Shown: in pieces, positions 1 through 5,689 of the stretch
Position numbering within the stretch: the stretch's first letter is position 1
Layout: the number at the start of each line of letters is the position of its first letter
Assembly (NCBI GenBank): GCA_050249235.1
Contig: JBFWQW010000106.1
Coordinates: 1 to 9,913 of the forward strand
Source: JAEKLB01 sp050249235
GTDB taxonomy: Bacteria > Actinomycetota > Acidimicrobiia > Acidimicrobiales > CADCSY01
Direction of reading: 5' to 3'
DNA: 9,913 nucleotides
Notes under the pieces: generated by a model
Databases searched by the model: none
What the model saw: the letters and a program-made list of their open reading frames with translations, nothing else
Told to the model about the DNA's origin: nothing
Position numbers and translations under genes: made by a program

Positions 1-106
1 CGGCCGCCCCCTCGCGCACCCGGCCGAGCCGGGCCCGCCGGCGCGCCGACACCGCGACCGCGGGCGCGGCCGCCGTCAGTGCCACGTACTTGCTGCGATT
101 CCCCAT
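1..106 (-). CDS. N-terminal part of an unidentified protein, running off the left edge
   Basis: On the minus strand an ATG at 106 opens a frame that stays open to the window edge (about 35 codons), beginning MGNRSKYVALTAAAPAVAVS and continuing with an arginine-rich stretch. A good ribosome binding site (GGGAG, 5 nt spacing) precedes the ATG, and nearly every third codon position is G or C, as in the confident genes here. The start looks like a short basic N-terminus followed by a short Ala/Val-rich segment, perhaps a weak membrane anchor or signal-like segment, but too little is visible to name a family. It is transcribed divergently from the alcohol dehydrogenase. A chance open frame cannot be excluded in such GC-rich DNA; the Shine-Dalgarno sequence is the main support. 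Confidence 0.55.
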   Translation of the reverse strand, partial: MGNRSKYVALTAAAPAVAVSARRRARLGRVREGAA

Positions 107-127
107 CTCGGCTCCCACGTGCAATCG

Positions 128-147
128 ACCCCGGCGCGCGCCGGGGT
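128..147. repeat. Perfect 20-bp palindrome
   Basis: ACCCCGGCGCGCGCCGGGGT is identical to its own reverse complement. It lies 21 bp upstream of the minus-strand start at 106, inside the divergent intergenic region 107-358. It could be an operator for a dimeric regulator acting on the leftward gene, or a GC-rich hairpin. Apart from this palindrome and the alcohol dehydrogenase promoter elements, I see nothing else in 107-358. Confidence 0.6.
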
Positions 148-308
148 GCCACGGTCCAGTCGAACCGCATCGGCATCGCGCCACCAGAGCCCTCCGGCCC
201 TTTTCTCCCGGCGCGGGTCGCGGTTCGGCAGGGACCGTCCAACTCGCGTCGGTGACCGCCAGCGCACGGGGTTGGTCCGTCGTCACCTGTGCTCGTCGGG
301 CGGCGGCC

Positions 309-352
309 GGGCCGAACGCCTCTGTCGCGAGAGGCCGGTCGGGCGGCACACT
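309..352 (+). promoter_or_regulatory. Predicted promoter of the alcohol dehydrogenase: activator box plus -10
   Basis: The box GGGCCGAACGCCTC (309-322) fits GGGnC-N4-GnCCC with one mismatch (T at 321). After 24 nt comes a -10 hexamer CACACT (347-352, nAnnnT type), then 6 nt to the GTG start at 359. This is the same geometry as at five other genes in the window. The box end to start codon gap is 36 nt, which implies a leaderless mRNA with the box centred near -43. It is one of the weaker boxes by sequence and is supported mainly by its position. Confidence 0.5.
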
Positions 353-358
353 GCACCG

Positions 359-1360
359 GTGCGAGCCTGGGTCGTGCGGGAACCGGGGCCGGTCGACGGG
401 TCACCGCTACGGCTGGAGGAGCGTCCCGATCCGGAGCCCGGACACCGCGAGATCCTCGTCCGCGTCCATGCCTGCGGGGTGTGCCGGACCGACCTCCACG
501 TCGTCGAAGGCGACCTGAGGCCGCACCGTGCCGATGTCGTCCCGGGTCACGAGGTCGTCGGCACCGTCGAAGGTCGCGGGCCCGGGAGCGATCGCTTCGA
601 GATCGGCGAGCGGGTCGGCATCGCGTGGCTTCGCCGGACCTGCGGCAGCTGCCGGTTCTGCGTCTCGGGCCGGGAGAACCTCTGCCTCGACCCTTCGTTC
701 ACCGGCTGGGACGCCGACGGCGGCTACGCCGAGCTGGCGGTCGTCGACGACCGCTTCGCCTACCGGTTGCCGGAGTCCTTCGACGATCGCTCCGCCGCGC
801 CGCTGCTGTGTGCCGGGATCATCGGCTACCGGTCCCTGCAGCGAGCGTCGCTCCCCCCGGGCGGTCGCCTCGGGATCTACGGCTTCGGGGCCTCGGCCCA
901 TCTCGTGGCCCAGCTCGCGCTCCACCGAGGCTCGACCGTCCATGTCATGACCCGTTCGCCGCAGGCCAGGCGCCTGGCGCTCGACCTGGGGTGCACGAGC
1001 GCCGGCGACGCGACCGACCCGCCGCCCGAGCCACTCGACGCCGCCATCGTGTTCGCCCCGGCGGGCGAGCTGGTGCCGGTTGCCCTCGCCGCGCTCGACC
1101 GGGGCGGCACCGTCTGCCTCGCCGGCATCCACATGAGCGACCTGCCGGCGATGCCCTACCGGCACCTCTTCCAGGAGCGCCAGCTCCGGTCCGTCACCGC
1201 CAACACGCGACGGGACGGTGAAGCGCTCCTCGCCCTGGCCGCGACGGTGCCCTTGCGGGTGGAGACGACGCCGTATCCCTTCCGGAGCGCCGATGTGGCA
1301 CTGGCTGACCTGGCCGCCGACCGCGTGCACGGCGCCGCGGTCCTGCTCCCACCCGGCTGA
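359..1360 (+). CDS. Zinc-binding alcohol dehydrogenase (MDR superfamily)
   Basis: A 333-residue medium-chain dehydrogenase/reductase, predicted to interconvert alcohols and aldehydes with NAD(H) in the cytoplasm. The N-terminal GroES-like domain carries the catalytic zinc ligands C42 (ACGVCRTD), H64 with E65 (GHE) and C151, and the four structural zinc cysteines C95, C98, C101 and C109. The Rossmann domain starts near residue 170 with GIYGFGASAH in place of the common GxGxxG; this signature is typical of the TIGR02822-like zinc alcohol dehydrogenase subgroup, where a length near 330 is usual. I chose the GTG at 359 because the conserved protein begins there (VRAWVVREPG). The open frame upstream to 119 is arginine-rich and unlike any dehydrogenase N-terminus. 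There is no Shine-Dalgarno sequence at a usable distance, consistent with a leaderless mRNA. Its likely role is NADH re-oxidation during fermentation; the substrate is not determinable. Confidence 0.92.
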   Translation: MRAWVVREPGPVDGSPLRLEERPDPEPGHREILVRVHACGVCRTDLHVVEGDLRPHRADVVPGHEVVGTVEGRGPGSDRFEIGERVGIAWLRRTCGSCRFCVSGRENLCLDPSFTGWDADGGYAELAVVDDRFAYRLPESFDDRSAAPLLCAGIIGYRSLQRASLPPGGRLGIYGFGASAHLVAQLALHRGSTVHVMTRSPQARRLALDLGCTSAGDATDPPPEPLDAAIVFAPAGELVPVALAALDRGGTVCLAGIHMSDLPAMPYRHLFQERQLRSVTANTRRDGEALLALAATVPLRVETTPYPFRSADVALADLAADRVHGAAVLLPPG

Positions 1361-1415
1361 CCGCCCGACGCCTCCGCTGGTCGCGGGCTTCGGGCCGGCG
1401 ATGGCGGGCGGCCGG

Positions 1416-1431
1416 GGCGGGGTCTCCCGCC
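1416..1431. terminator. Possible hairpin terminator between convergent genes
   Basis: GGCGGG-GTCT-CCCGCC forms a perfect 6-bp stem with a 4-nt loop in the 178-bp gap (1361-1538) between two convergent genes. A second small hairpin, CGGAC-GGCG-GTCCG, lies at 1465-1478. Neither has a T-tract, which is common in high-GC actinobacteria, so function as a bidirectional terminator is suggested only by position. I see no gene in this gap. Confidence 0.35.
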
Positions 1432-1538
1432 GCCGTGCCTCGGTGTGCCCGCCGCGCCGGCTGCCGGACGGCGGTCCGACCGTGCCCGAGACCGCGGCCC
1501 GTTCGGGTTCCCGCCCGTGAGCGCCCCGCGCCCAGCGG

Positions 1539-2288
1539 TCAGTCGCCGCCGATGAAGCCGACCGGGATCGCCACCGCCTGCTCGACCGAGCCGTCCCGGG
1601 CGCTGACCGTGTACAGGACCACCGAGCCCCAGCCGCCCCCCGGGTTCGCCCAGGTCACGTAGTCGTGGAAGGGCCCGAGCTCGGGGCCGCCGGAGCCCGT
1701 GACGAAGCCCTCGCCGAGCGGATCGGTCGAACCCCGGGCGAAGACCGAGACCTGCACCGTGCCCTCGAACGCCGATGCCCGACCAGCCAGCTCCAACGGG
1801 TTGTCGATCGCCGAGAGCGGGATGGGCGCGGTGAGCTCGATGGCGCGGGTCGCCGCACCCAGGACCCACCATGAGTCGTCGCTGAGCCGGCGGACGAAGA
1901 GCGTGGTGACCGGGCCGTCCTGGCGAGGCTGCACCTCCACCTCGCCGGAGCGGTTGTCGCCCTGCTGGAACGCCCCGAGGACGGGATCGTCGAAGCCGAG
2001 GAGATCGACCGTGAAGCTGCGGGCCGCGTCGCTGGGGCTCGTGAAGCGTCGGGTTCCACCCGGGTCGGGCCACACGACCGTTGCCGCCTCGTCGATCGAG
2101 ATCGGGCCGCCGGGCCGCGGCGCCGTCGTGGACGTCGTGGATGTCGGGGTCGTGGACGTGGTCGTCGACGGGCCCGAGGTCACCTCGTCGGAGTCCTGGA
2201 TCCACAGTGCGAGGGCGATCCCGCCGATGAGCAGGGCCACGACGGGCGCGACGATGGCGACCCGCCGGGCGGTTGTTCCAAAGGCCAT
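1539..2288 (-). CDS. Membrane-anchored protein with C-terminal Gmad2 immunoglobulin-like domain
   Basis: 249 residues. A single transmembrane segment or uncleaved signal anchor spans about residues 10-30 (VAIVAPVVALLIGGIALALW). A Ser/Thr-rich linker (about 37-57, STTTSTTPTSTTSTT) and a globular region of unknown type (about 60-149) follow. The last 100 residues resemble Gmad2, the immunoglobulin-like domain first described in bacterial spore germination proteins: a sandwich pattern with LTAPIP, NPLELAGRASAFEG, GPFHDYV and a final DGSVEQAVAIPV strand. The protein should face the outside of the cell; no enzyme motif is seen and its function is unknown. The ATG at 2288 places the hydrophobic segment at the N-terminus. 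The frame is open further upstream only because stops are rare in this DNA; that part is repeat-derived. It carries the same promoter architecture as the stress and fermentation genes. Family call about 75% sure. Confidence 0.85.
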   Translation of the reverse strand: MAFGTTARRVAIVAPVVALLIGGIALALWIQDSDEVTSGPSTTTSTTPTSTTSTTAPRPGGPISIDEAATVVWPDPGGTRRFTSPSDAARSFTVDLLGFDDPVLGAFQQGDNRSGEVEVQPRQDGPVTTLFVRRLSDDSWWVLGAATRAIELTAPIPLSAIDNPLELAGRASAFEGTVQVSVFARGSTDPLGEGFVTGSGGPELGPFHDYVTWANPGGGWGSVVLYTVSARDGSVEQAVAIPVGFIGGD

Positions 2289-2294
2289 GCCTCG

Positions 2295-2338
2295 ATCGTG
2301 GGGGTTGCCGGGACGGTGCCGCCAGGGGAGAACGTCCC
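2295..2338 (-). promoter_or_regulatory. Predicted promoter of the Gmad2 protein: activator box plus -10
   Basis: Read on the minus strand, the box is GGGACGTTCTCCCC (2338 to 2325), one mismatch from GGGnC-N4-GnCCC. After 24 nt comes the -10 hexamer CACGAT (2300 to 2295), then 6 nt (CGAGGC) to the ATG at 2288. The box sits in a longer inverted repeat, AGGGGA-N5-TCCCCT (2324-2340). No properly spaced Shine-Dalgarno sequence is present (the AGG of the spacer is too close), consistent with a leaderless mRNA. Confidence 0.55.
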
Positions 2339-2345
2339 CTTCTGG

Positions 2346-2375
2346 CGGCCTGTGGCCCGTCAGTCGGCCTGTGGC
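2346..2375. repeat. 11-bp direct repeat
   Basis: CGGCCTGTGGC occurs at 2346-2356 and again at 2365-2375, with a period of 19 bp. It lies between the Gmad2 gene promoter and the octamer repeat array, in DNA with no recognisable gene (2339-2460). Confidence 0.6.
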
Positions 2376-2460
2376 TGATCGGTCGGCGAACCGTCGACGG
2401 CCCGCTCCCGACGGCTGGGCGTCGACGCGGCCCCGGTGGAGGTCGCCCCGCCAATCGCCG

Positions 2461-2508
2461 AGCCGTCGAGCCGTCGAGCCGTCGAGCCGTCGAGCCGCCG
2501 AGCCGTCG
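2461..2508. repeat. 8-bp tandem repeat, six copies
   Basis: AGCCGTCG is repeated six times head to tail at 2461-2508; the fifth copy has one change (AGCCGCCG), and a partial match (TCGCCG) precedes the array. Eight is not a multiple of three, so any change in copy number shifts all reading frames. The array lies just beyond the conserved end of the nitroreductase remnant, within its open frame. Such octamer arrays are prone to slipped-strand mispairing. Confidence 0.9.
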
Positions 2509-2518
2509 TGCACGACGG
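2503..2518. repeat. Perfect 16-bp palindrome at the end of the octamer array
   Basis: CCGTCGTGCACGACGG is its own reverse complement and overlaps the last octamer copy. It may have arisen as part of the repeat, or be a protein binding site; nothing else indicates which. Confidence 0.5.
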
Positions 2519-2778
2519 GCTCGAGGACCACGACGGGGTCTCGATCGAGCGGCGGCCCGCGAGCGCGTCGAGACCGAGGTCGATCCCGGCCCATCGCCGC
2601 CACAGGCGCTCGCGCTCCTCGCGGGCGATGCGGGCGTGCATCCGGCGGGGCCGCTGGCCGGCGAGCTGGACGACGGCGTCGGGATGGGCCTCGAGGTTGA
2701 GCCACCAGGCGGGATGGCGCTGCGTCCCAACGTTCATCGCCAGGGCGACGAGGTCGCCTCCGTCCTCGACCGCGCCGC

Positions 2779-3999
2779 TCACGCCGGGTCGCGCCGCAGT
2801 GGGCAGCTCATGCAACGAGGCCCGCCTCGTCCCCGGCCGAGCTCGCTTCCGGCGATGGTCACGACCTCGATCCCCGCCTTGCGCAGCCTCGTGTTGGTCT
2901 CGACGTTGCGCTCGTAGGCGATCACGACGCCCGGCTCGATCGCCAGCACGTTGTTCCCGTCGTCCCACTGCTCCCGCTCGGCCTCCATCTCGTCGCCCCC
3001 GGTCGGGATCACGCGCACCTCCCGCACCCCGACGAGGCGAGCCAGCTCTTCGAAGACGGCCCCACCCGCCTCGATGTCGACGCCGGCACCGGATGCCGGG
3101 AGGACCCGCCAGCACCGGAGCTGACCGGCAACGCCGGCGTAGGAGACGAACGTCTCCTGGTCCACCATCGTCAGCAGCGTGTCGAGGTGCATGAAGGCGC
3201 GCTGCGGTGGCAACTCGACGGCGAGCACCTCCGTTGCCGCTCCCGCCTCGAACAGGCGCTCCGAGAGCTGTTCGACGGCCTGCGGCGTCGTGCGCTGGCC
3301 CATGCCGATCACCACGGCGCCATGGCCGACGACGTGGACGTCACCGCCTTCCAGCGTCGCCGCCCGGTGGTGGTCCCGCGATCCGCCCCACCAGATGGTC
3401 GTCCCGCCCGCGAAGCGAGGATGGTTGCGGTAGATCGCCTCCAGGTGCACGGCTTCGCGGCGCCGGGCCGCCATCGCCATCGGATGGACGCTCACGCCCC
3501 CGTAGATCCATGCGCTGGCATCCCGGGCGAAGAGATGGTTCGGAAGCGGCGCGAGGACGAAGTCGTCGTGGCGCATCGTGGCCAGCCGGAGGCCGTGACC
3601 GTCACCTCCGAGCTCGGCCCGGGTGACACCGCCGATCAGGTGGCGCACGAGCTGGCGCCGGTCGAGCGCTCCCAGCCACGTGCGCAGGTCGTGGGCGAGT
3701 CGCTCCCCCAGCTGGTCGGGGTCGGTCACCCTGTCGAGGACCCAATCGAGCGCGGCGGCCGACTCGAAGGTCTGCGCCAGGAGCTCGTCGACGTAGAGCA
3801 CCTCGACGCCCCGCTCCAGGAGCGTGTCGGCGAAGGCGTCGTGCTCCTGACGGGCCCGGCGCACCCAGAGCACGTCGTCGAACAGGAGGTCGCCGATGTT
3901 GGAGGGGGTCAGCCGCTGCAGCTCGAGATCGGGCCGGTGCAGGAGCACCGTGCGCAAGCGGCCGACCTCGGAGTCGACGTGGAAGGCGTCGGGGCTCAC
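2779..3999 (-). CDS. arcA: Arginine deiminase
   Basis: 406 residues, the usual family length. It hydrolyses L-arginine to L-citrulline and ammonia in the cytoplasm, the first step of the arginine deiminase pathway. It starts FHVDSEVGRLRTVLLHRP, typical of the family, from a GTG at 3999 that overlaps the permease stop by 4 bp (GTGA); no other start is available in frame nearby. Catalytic residues are all recognisable, at about 7-10 positions below the Pseudomonas enzyme: D160 (NHLFARD, where most members have FTRD), E217 and D220 (EGGD), H271 with D273 (FMHLDTLLTMVD) and the nucleophile C396 (GPRCMSCP). GNNVLAIEPGVV is also present. It lacks its own promoter and is almost surely translated from the permease mRNA. 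The next steps, ornithine carbamoyltransferase and carbamate kinase, are not encoded in the window. Confidence 0.97.
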   Translation of the reverse strand: MSPDAFHVDSEVGRLRTVLLHRPDLELQRLTPSNIGDLLFDDVLWVRRARQEHDAFADTLLERGVEVLYVDELLAQTFESAAALDWVLDRVTDPDQLGERLAHDLRTWLGALDRRQLVRHLIGGVTRAELGGDGHGLRLATMRHDDFVLAPLPNHLFARDASAWIYGGVSVHPMAMAARRREAVHLEAIYRNHPRFAGGTTIWWGGSRDHHRAATLEGGDVHVVGHGAVVIGMGQRTTPQAVEQLSERLFEAGAATEVLAVELPPQRAFMHLDTLLTMVDQETFVSYAGVAGQLRCWRVLPASGAGVDIEAGGAVFEELARLVGVREVRVIPTGGDEMEAEREQWDDGNNVLAIEPGVVIAYERNVETNTRLRKAGIEVVTIAGSELGRGRGGPRCMSCPLRRDPA

Positions 4000-5426
4000 G
4001 TGGCGATCGTCGATCCGGTCGTCATCTCCTCCGTCGGCTCCACCGGCACCGGGGGCTCGGCCGGCTCCGTGGCCGGGAGCGGCTCGTCGGCAGCGCCGAC
4101 GGCGATCCGCGAGGTCTGCCACTTCATGAGGATGAACACGGGGATGCCGGCGAGCAGGAGCATGAAGCCCTTGAAGACGACCTCGTAGCCCGAGCCGGCG
4201 ATGGCCCAGAGGGAGTAGGCGAAGGCAGCCGCGGCGATGGCCGCGTGCCGTCCCAGCCGGAGGCCGTCGAAGCGGTGGCGGTCGGTGACGAACAGCATCA
4301 GCTCGGCGGCCGCGGAGTAGGCGTAGGGCACCAGCGTCGTGAGCGTCGCGAGAAGGATGATGAACGTGAACTGGTCGACGAGGCTCTTCGTATAGTTCAT
4401 CGTCAGGAGGATCGAGACCAGCACGCTCGATACCACCAGGGCGACGGCGGGTGTCCCGTTGGCGGTGGTCCGGGCGAAGGCCCTGGGGAACAGGCGGTCG
4501 CGGGCGGCGGCCATGGGGATCTGACCCTGGATGAGGATCCAGCCGTTGAGCGCCCCGAAGGCGGAGATGACGGCGCCGAGCGCGACCGCGTCTCCGGCCC
4601 AACCGCCCCACATCTTCTCGGCTGCATCGGCGAACGGTGCCGAGGAGCCGGCGAGGACATCGCTGCCGAGCACGCCCATGACGGCCACGGTTCCCAGGAT
4701 GTAGACGACCGATGCCACCAGTGTCCCGCCGATGGTCGAGCGGGGGATCGTGCGTTCCGGGTCGTCGACGTCGTCGGCCGGGATCGTGGCGGACTCGAGA
4801 CCGATGAACGCCCACAGGGTGAGCGCGCCGGCGGCGGTCAGCGCGCCGAAGGTGCTGTCGCCGCTGGCGTTGAACGGACCGAAGTTGGCGCTGTCGAACG
4901 ACAGCAGGCCCAGGGTGGCGATCGCCACCAGCGGCACCAGCTTCAGGACGGTCGTCACCACCTGGACGCCGCCGCTCTGGCGGATCCCGAGGGCGTTCAC
5001 CGCGGTCAGGACCCAGATGGCGGCGAGCGCCACGCCGGCAGCGAGGACGTTGCTCTCGTCGAGCCGTCCCCAGAAGTGACCGAGGTACCCGGCGAAGGCG
5101 ACCGCGATCGCGGCGTTCCCGGCCCAGGCCGCGATCCAGTATCCCCACGCCGTCTGGAACCCGACGAAGTCGCCGAACGCCCGGCGGGCGTAGGCGTACG
5201 GGCCTCCGGTGACCGGGTAGGCACGGCCCAGGCGGGCGAAGACCAGGGCCAGGAGCAGGGCCCCGGCGGAGGTGAACCCCCAGGCCAGGATGCTGACACC
5301 GCCGTACGCGGCCAGCGCGCTCGGCAGCAGGAACACCCCGGAGCCGATCATGTTGCCGACGACGAGGGCCGTCGCCATCCCCGTCCCGAGGCCCCGCCTT
5401 CGAGCCGTGGTTCCGGTGAGCGCCAT
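3996..5426 (-). CDS. AdiC-like amino acid antiporter, probably arginine/ornithine (APC superfamily)
   Basis: 476 residues, about 12 hydrophobic segments, in the cytoplasmic membrane. It aligns by eye with the arginine:agmatine antiporter AdiC almost from end to end: GSGVF at 28-32 (substrate carboxyl binding on TM1), GGPYAYARRAFGDFVGFQT at 74-92, Y96, W205, E211 and W296 at the places of AdiC Y93, W202, E208 and W293, the aromatic and acidic residues that clamp arginine and gate the path. With arcA directly behind it (4-bp overlap), the likely job is import of arginine in exchange for ornithine or citrulline; agmatine exchange is possible but no arginine decarboxylase is seen. The C-terminal tail from about residue 445 is Pro/Glu-rich and cytoplasmic. 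The ATG at 5426 has a strong Shine-Dalgarno sequence, AGGAGGG with 8-nt spacing (5435-5441), unlike most neighbours. Confidence 0.93.
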   Translation of the reverse strand: MALTGTTARRRGLGTGMATALVVGNMIGSGVFLLPSALAAYGGVSILAWGFTSAGALLLALVFARLGRAYPVTGGPYAYARRAFGDFVGFQTAWGYWIAAWAGNAAIAVAFAGYLGHFWGRLDESNVLAAGVALAAIWVLTAVNALGIRQSGGVQVVTTVLKLVPLVAIATLGLLSFDSANFGPFNASGDSTFGALTAAGALTLWAFIGLESATIPADDVDDPERTIPRSTIGGTLVASVVYILGTVAVMGVLGSDVLAGSSAPFADAAEKMWGGWAGDAVALGAVISAFGALNGWILIQGQIPMAAARDRLFPRAFARTTANGTPAVALVVSSVLVSILLTMNYTKSLVDQFTFIILLATLTTLVPYAYSAAAELMLFVTDRHRFDGLRLGRHAAIAAAAFAYSLWAIAGSGYEVVFKGFMLLLAGIPVFILMKWQTSRIAVGAADEPLPATEPAEPPVPVEPTEEMTTGSTIAT

Positions 5427-5447
5427 GGGCCGTTCCCTCCTGCCTGC

Positions 5448-5470
5448 GGGACACGGCGGTCCCCCCGCCG
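5448..5470 (-). other. Two mutually exclusive hairpins in the permease leader
   Basis: In the predicted 5' leader of the permease mRNA, CGGCGG-GGGGA-CCGCCG (5470 to 5454) and GGGAC-CGCCGT-GTCCC (5463 to 5448) share bases and cannot form together. They sit just upstream of the Shine-Dalgarno sequence (5441-5435). This could be incidental to GC-rich DNA or could modulate translation. Confidence 0.3.
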
Positions 5471-5471
5471 C

Positions 5472-5514
5472 ACGTTCCGGGACGGCGGGCGTCGGTCCAA
5501 GGGTCGAAGGTCCC
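5472..5514 (-). promoter_or_regulatory. Predicted promoter of the permease-arcA operon: activator box plus -10
   Basis: On the minus strand the box is GGGACCTTCGACCC (5514 to 5501), an exact match to GGGnC-N4-GnCCC. After 23 nt comes GAACGT (5477 to 5472, nAnnnT type). Transcription would start near 5465, giving a leader of about 39 nt that holds the Shine-Dalgarno sequence. The box-to-(-10) distance equals that of the five leaderless genes. Confidence 0.55.
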
Positions 5515-5617
5515 GGCCGGTGGACCGATCGTCCCTCCGGCCGGCCCGGGACCTTCCGGCCGCCGGCCCGCCGGGCACCGACCGACATCGACCGGAGCGA
5601 TGCGACCCATCTGACAA

Positions 5618-5631
5618 GGGTCTTTGGTCCG
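5618..5631 (+). promoter_or_regulatory. Second, distal activator box upstream of the multicopper oxidase
   Basis: GGGTCTTTGGTCCG has one mismatch to GGGnC-N4-GnCCC, and 11 of 14 bases match the mycobacterial DosR core GGGACTTTAGTCCC. Its centre is 22 bp, about two helical turns, upstream of the proximal box at 5640-5653, an arrangement expected for cooperative tandem binding. Confidence 0.45.
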
Positions 5632-5639
5632 GCCCGGTG

Positions 5640-5683
5640 GGGACGGAGCGCCCTGGTGACACCCGGGACCCGGACACCACGAT
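5640..5683 (+). promoter_or_regulatory. Predicted promoter of the multicopper oxidase: proximal box plus -10
   Basis: The box GGGACGGAGCGCCC (5640-5653) has one mismatch to GGGnC-N4-GnCCC. After 24 nt comes CACGAT (5678-5683), the same hexamer as at the Gmad2 gene, and then 6 nt to the ATG at 5690. I found this box by looking at the position predicted from the other genes, so it is a partly independent test of the pattern. There is no convincing Shine-Dalgarno sequence before the ATG. Confidence 0.55.
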
Positions 5684-5689
5684 CGGCGG

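Larger units (their letters stand above)
2360..2782 (-). pseudogene. Remnant of an F420 (deazaflavin)-dependent nitroreductase, truncated and frameshifted
   Basis: A GTG at 2782, overlapping the arcA stop in GTGA, opens a 140-codon frame. Residues 5-83 match the C-terminal half of Ddn-type deazaflavin-dependent nitroreductases: EDGGDLVALAMNVG, RHPAWWLNLEAHPDA, EERERLWRRW and ARRS-ETP-like GRRSIETP. Two things are broken. The N-terminal 50 or so residues of the family (the strand with the GRRSG-type cofactor motif) are absent, because arcA occupies that position. After ETP the expected terminus VVVLEP is in another frame: reading on from 2533 in the next frame gives PVVVLEPVVHD. One base missing in the C-run complementary to 2535-2538 explains this. 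The rest of the open frame translates the octamer repeats and is low-complexity. It is probably a non-functional fossil; a one-base sequencing error could explain the frameshift but not the missing N-terminus. Confidence 0.72.

Noticed and set aside
119..358. N-terminal extension of the alcohol dehydrogenase (80 extra residues from an ATG at 119)
   Set aside because: The extension is arginine- and serine-rich, overlaps the palindrome and promoter elements, and the family begins at the GTG at 359.
2289..2705. Upstream extension of the Gmad2 protein frame
   Set aside because: It translates the octamer repeats and the frameshifted tail of the nitroreductase remnant, and would bury the membrane segment; the ATG at 2288 fits the anchor and the promoter spacing.
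4000..5610. Long open frame on the minus strand continuing upstream of arcA
   Set aside because: It is in a different frame from the permease, whose protein is clearly recognisable over the same DNA; the frame is open only because stop codons are rare at this GC content.
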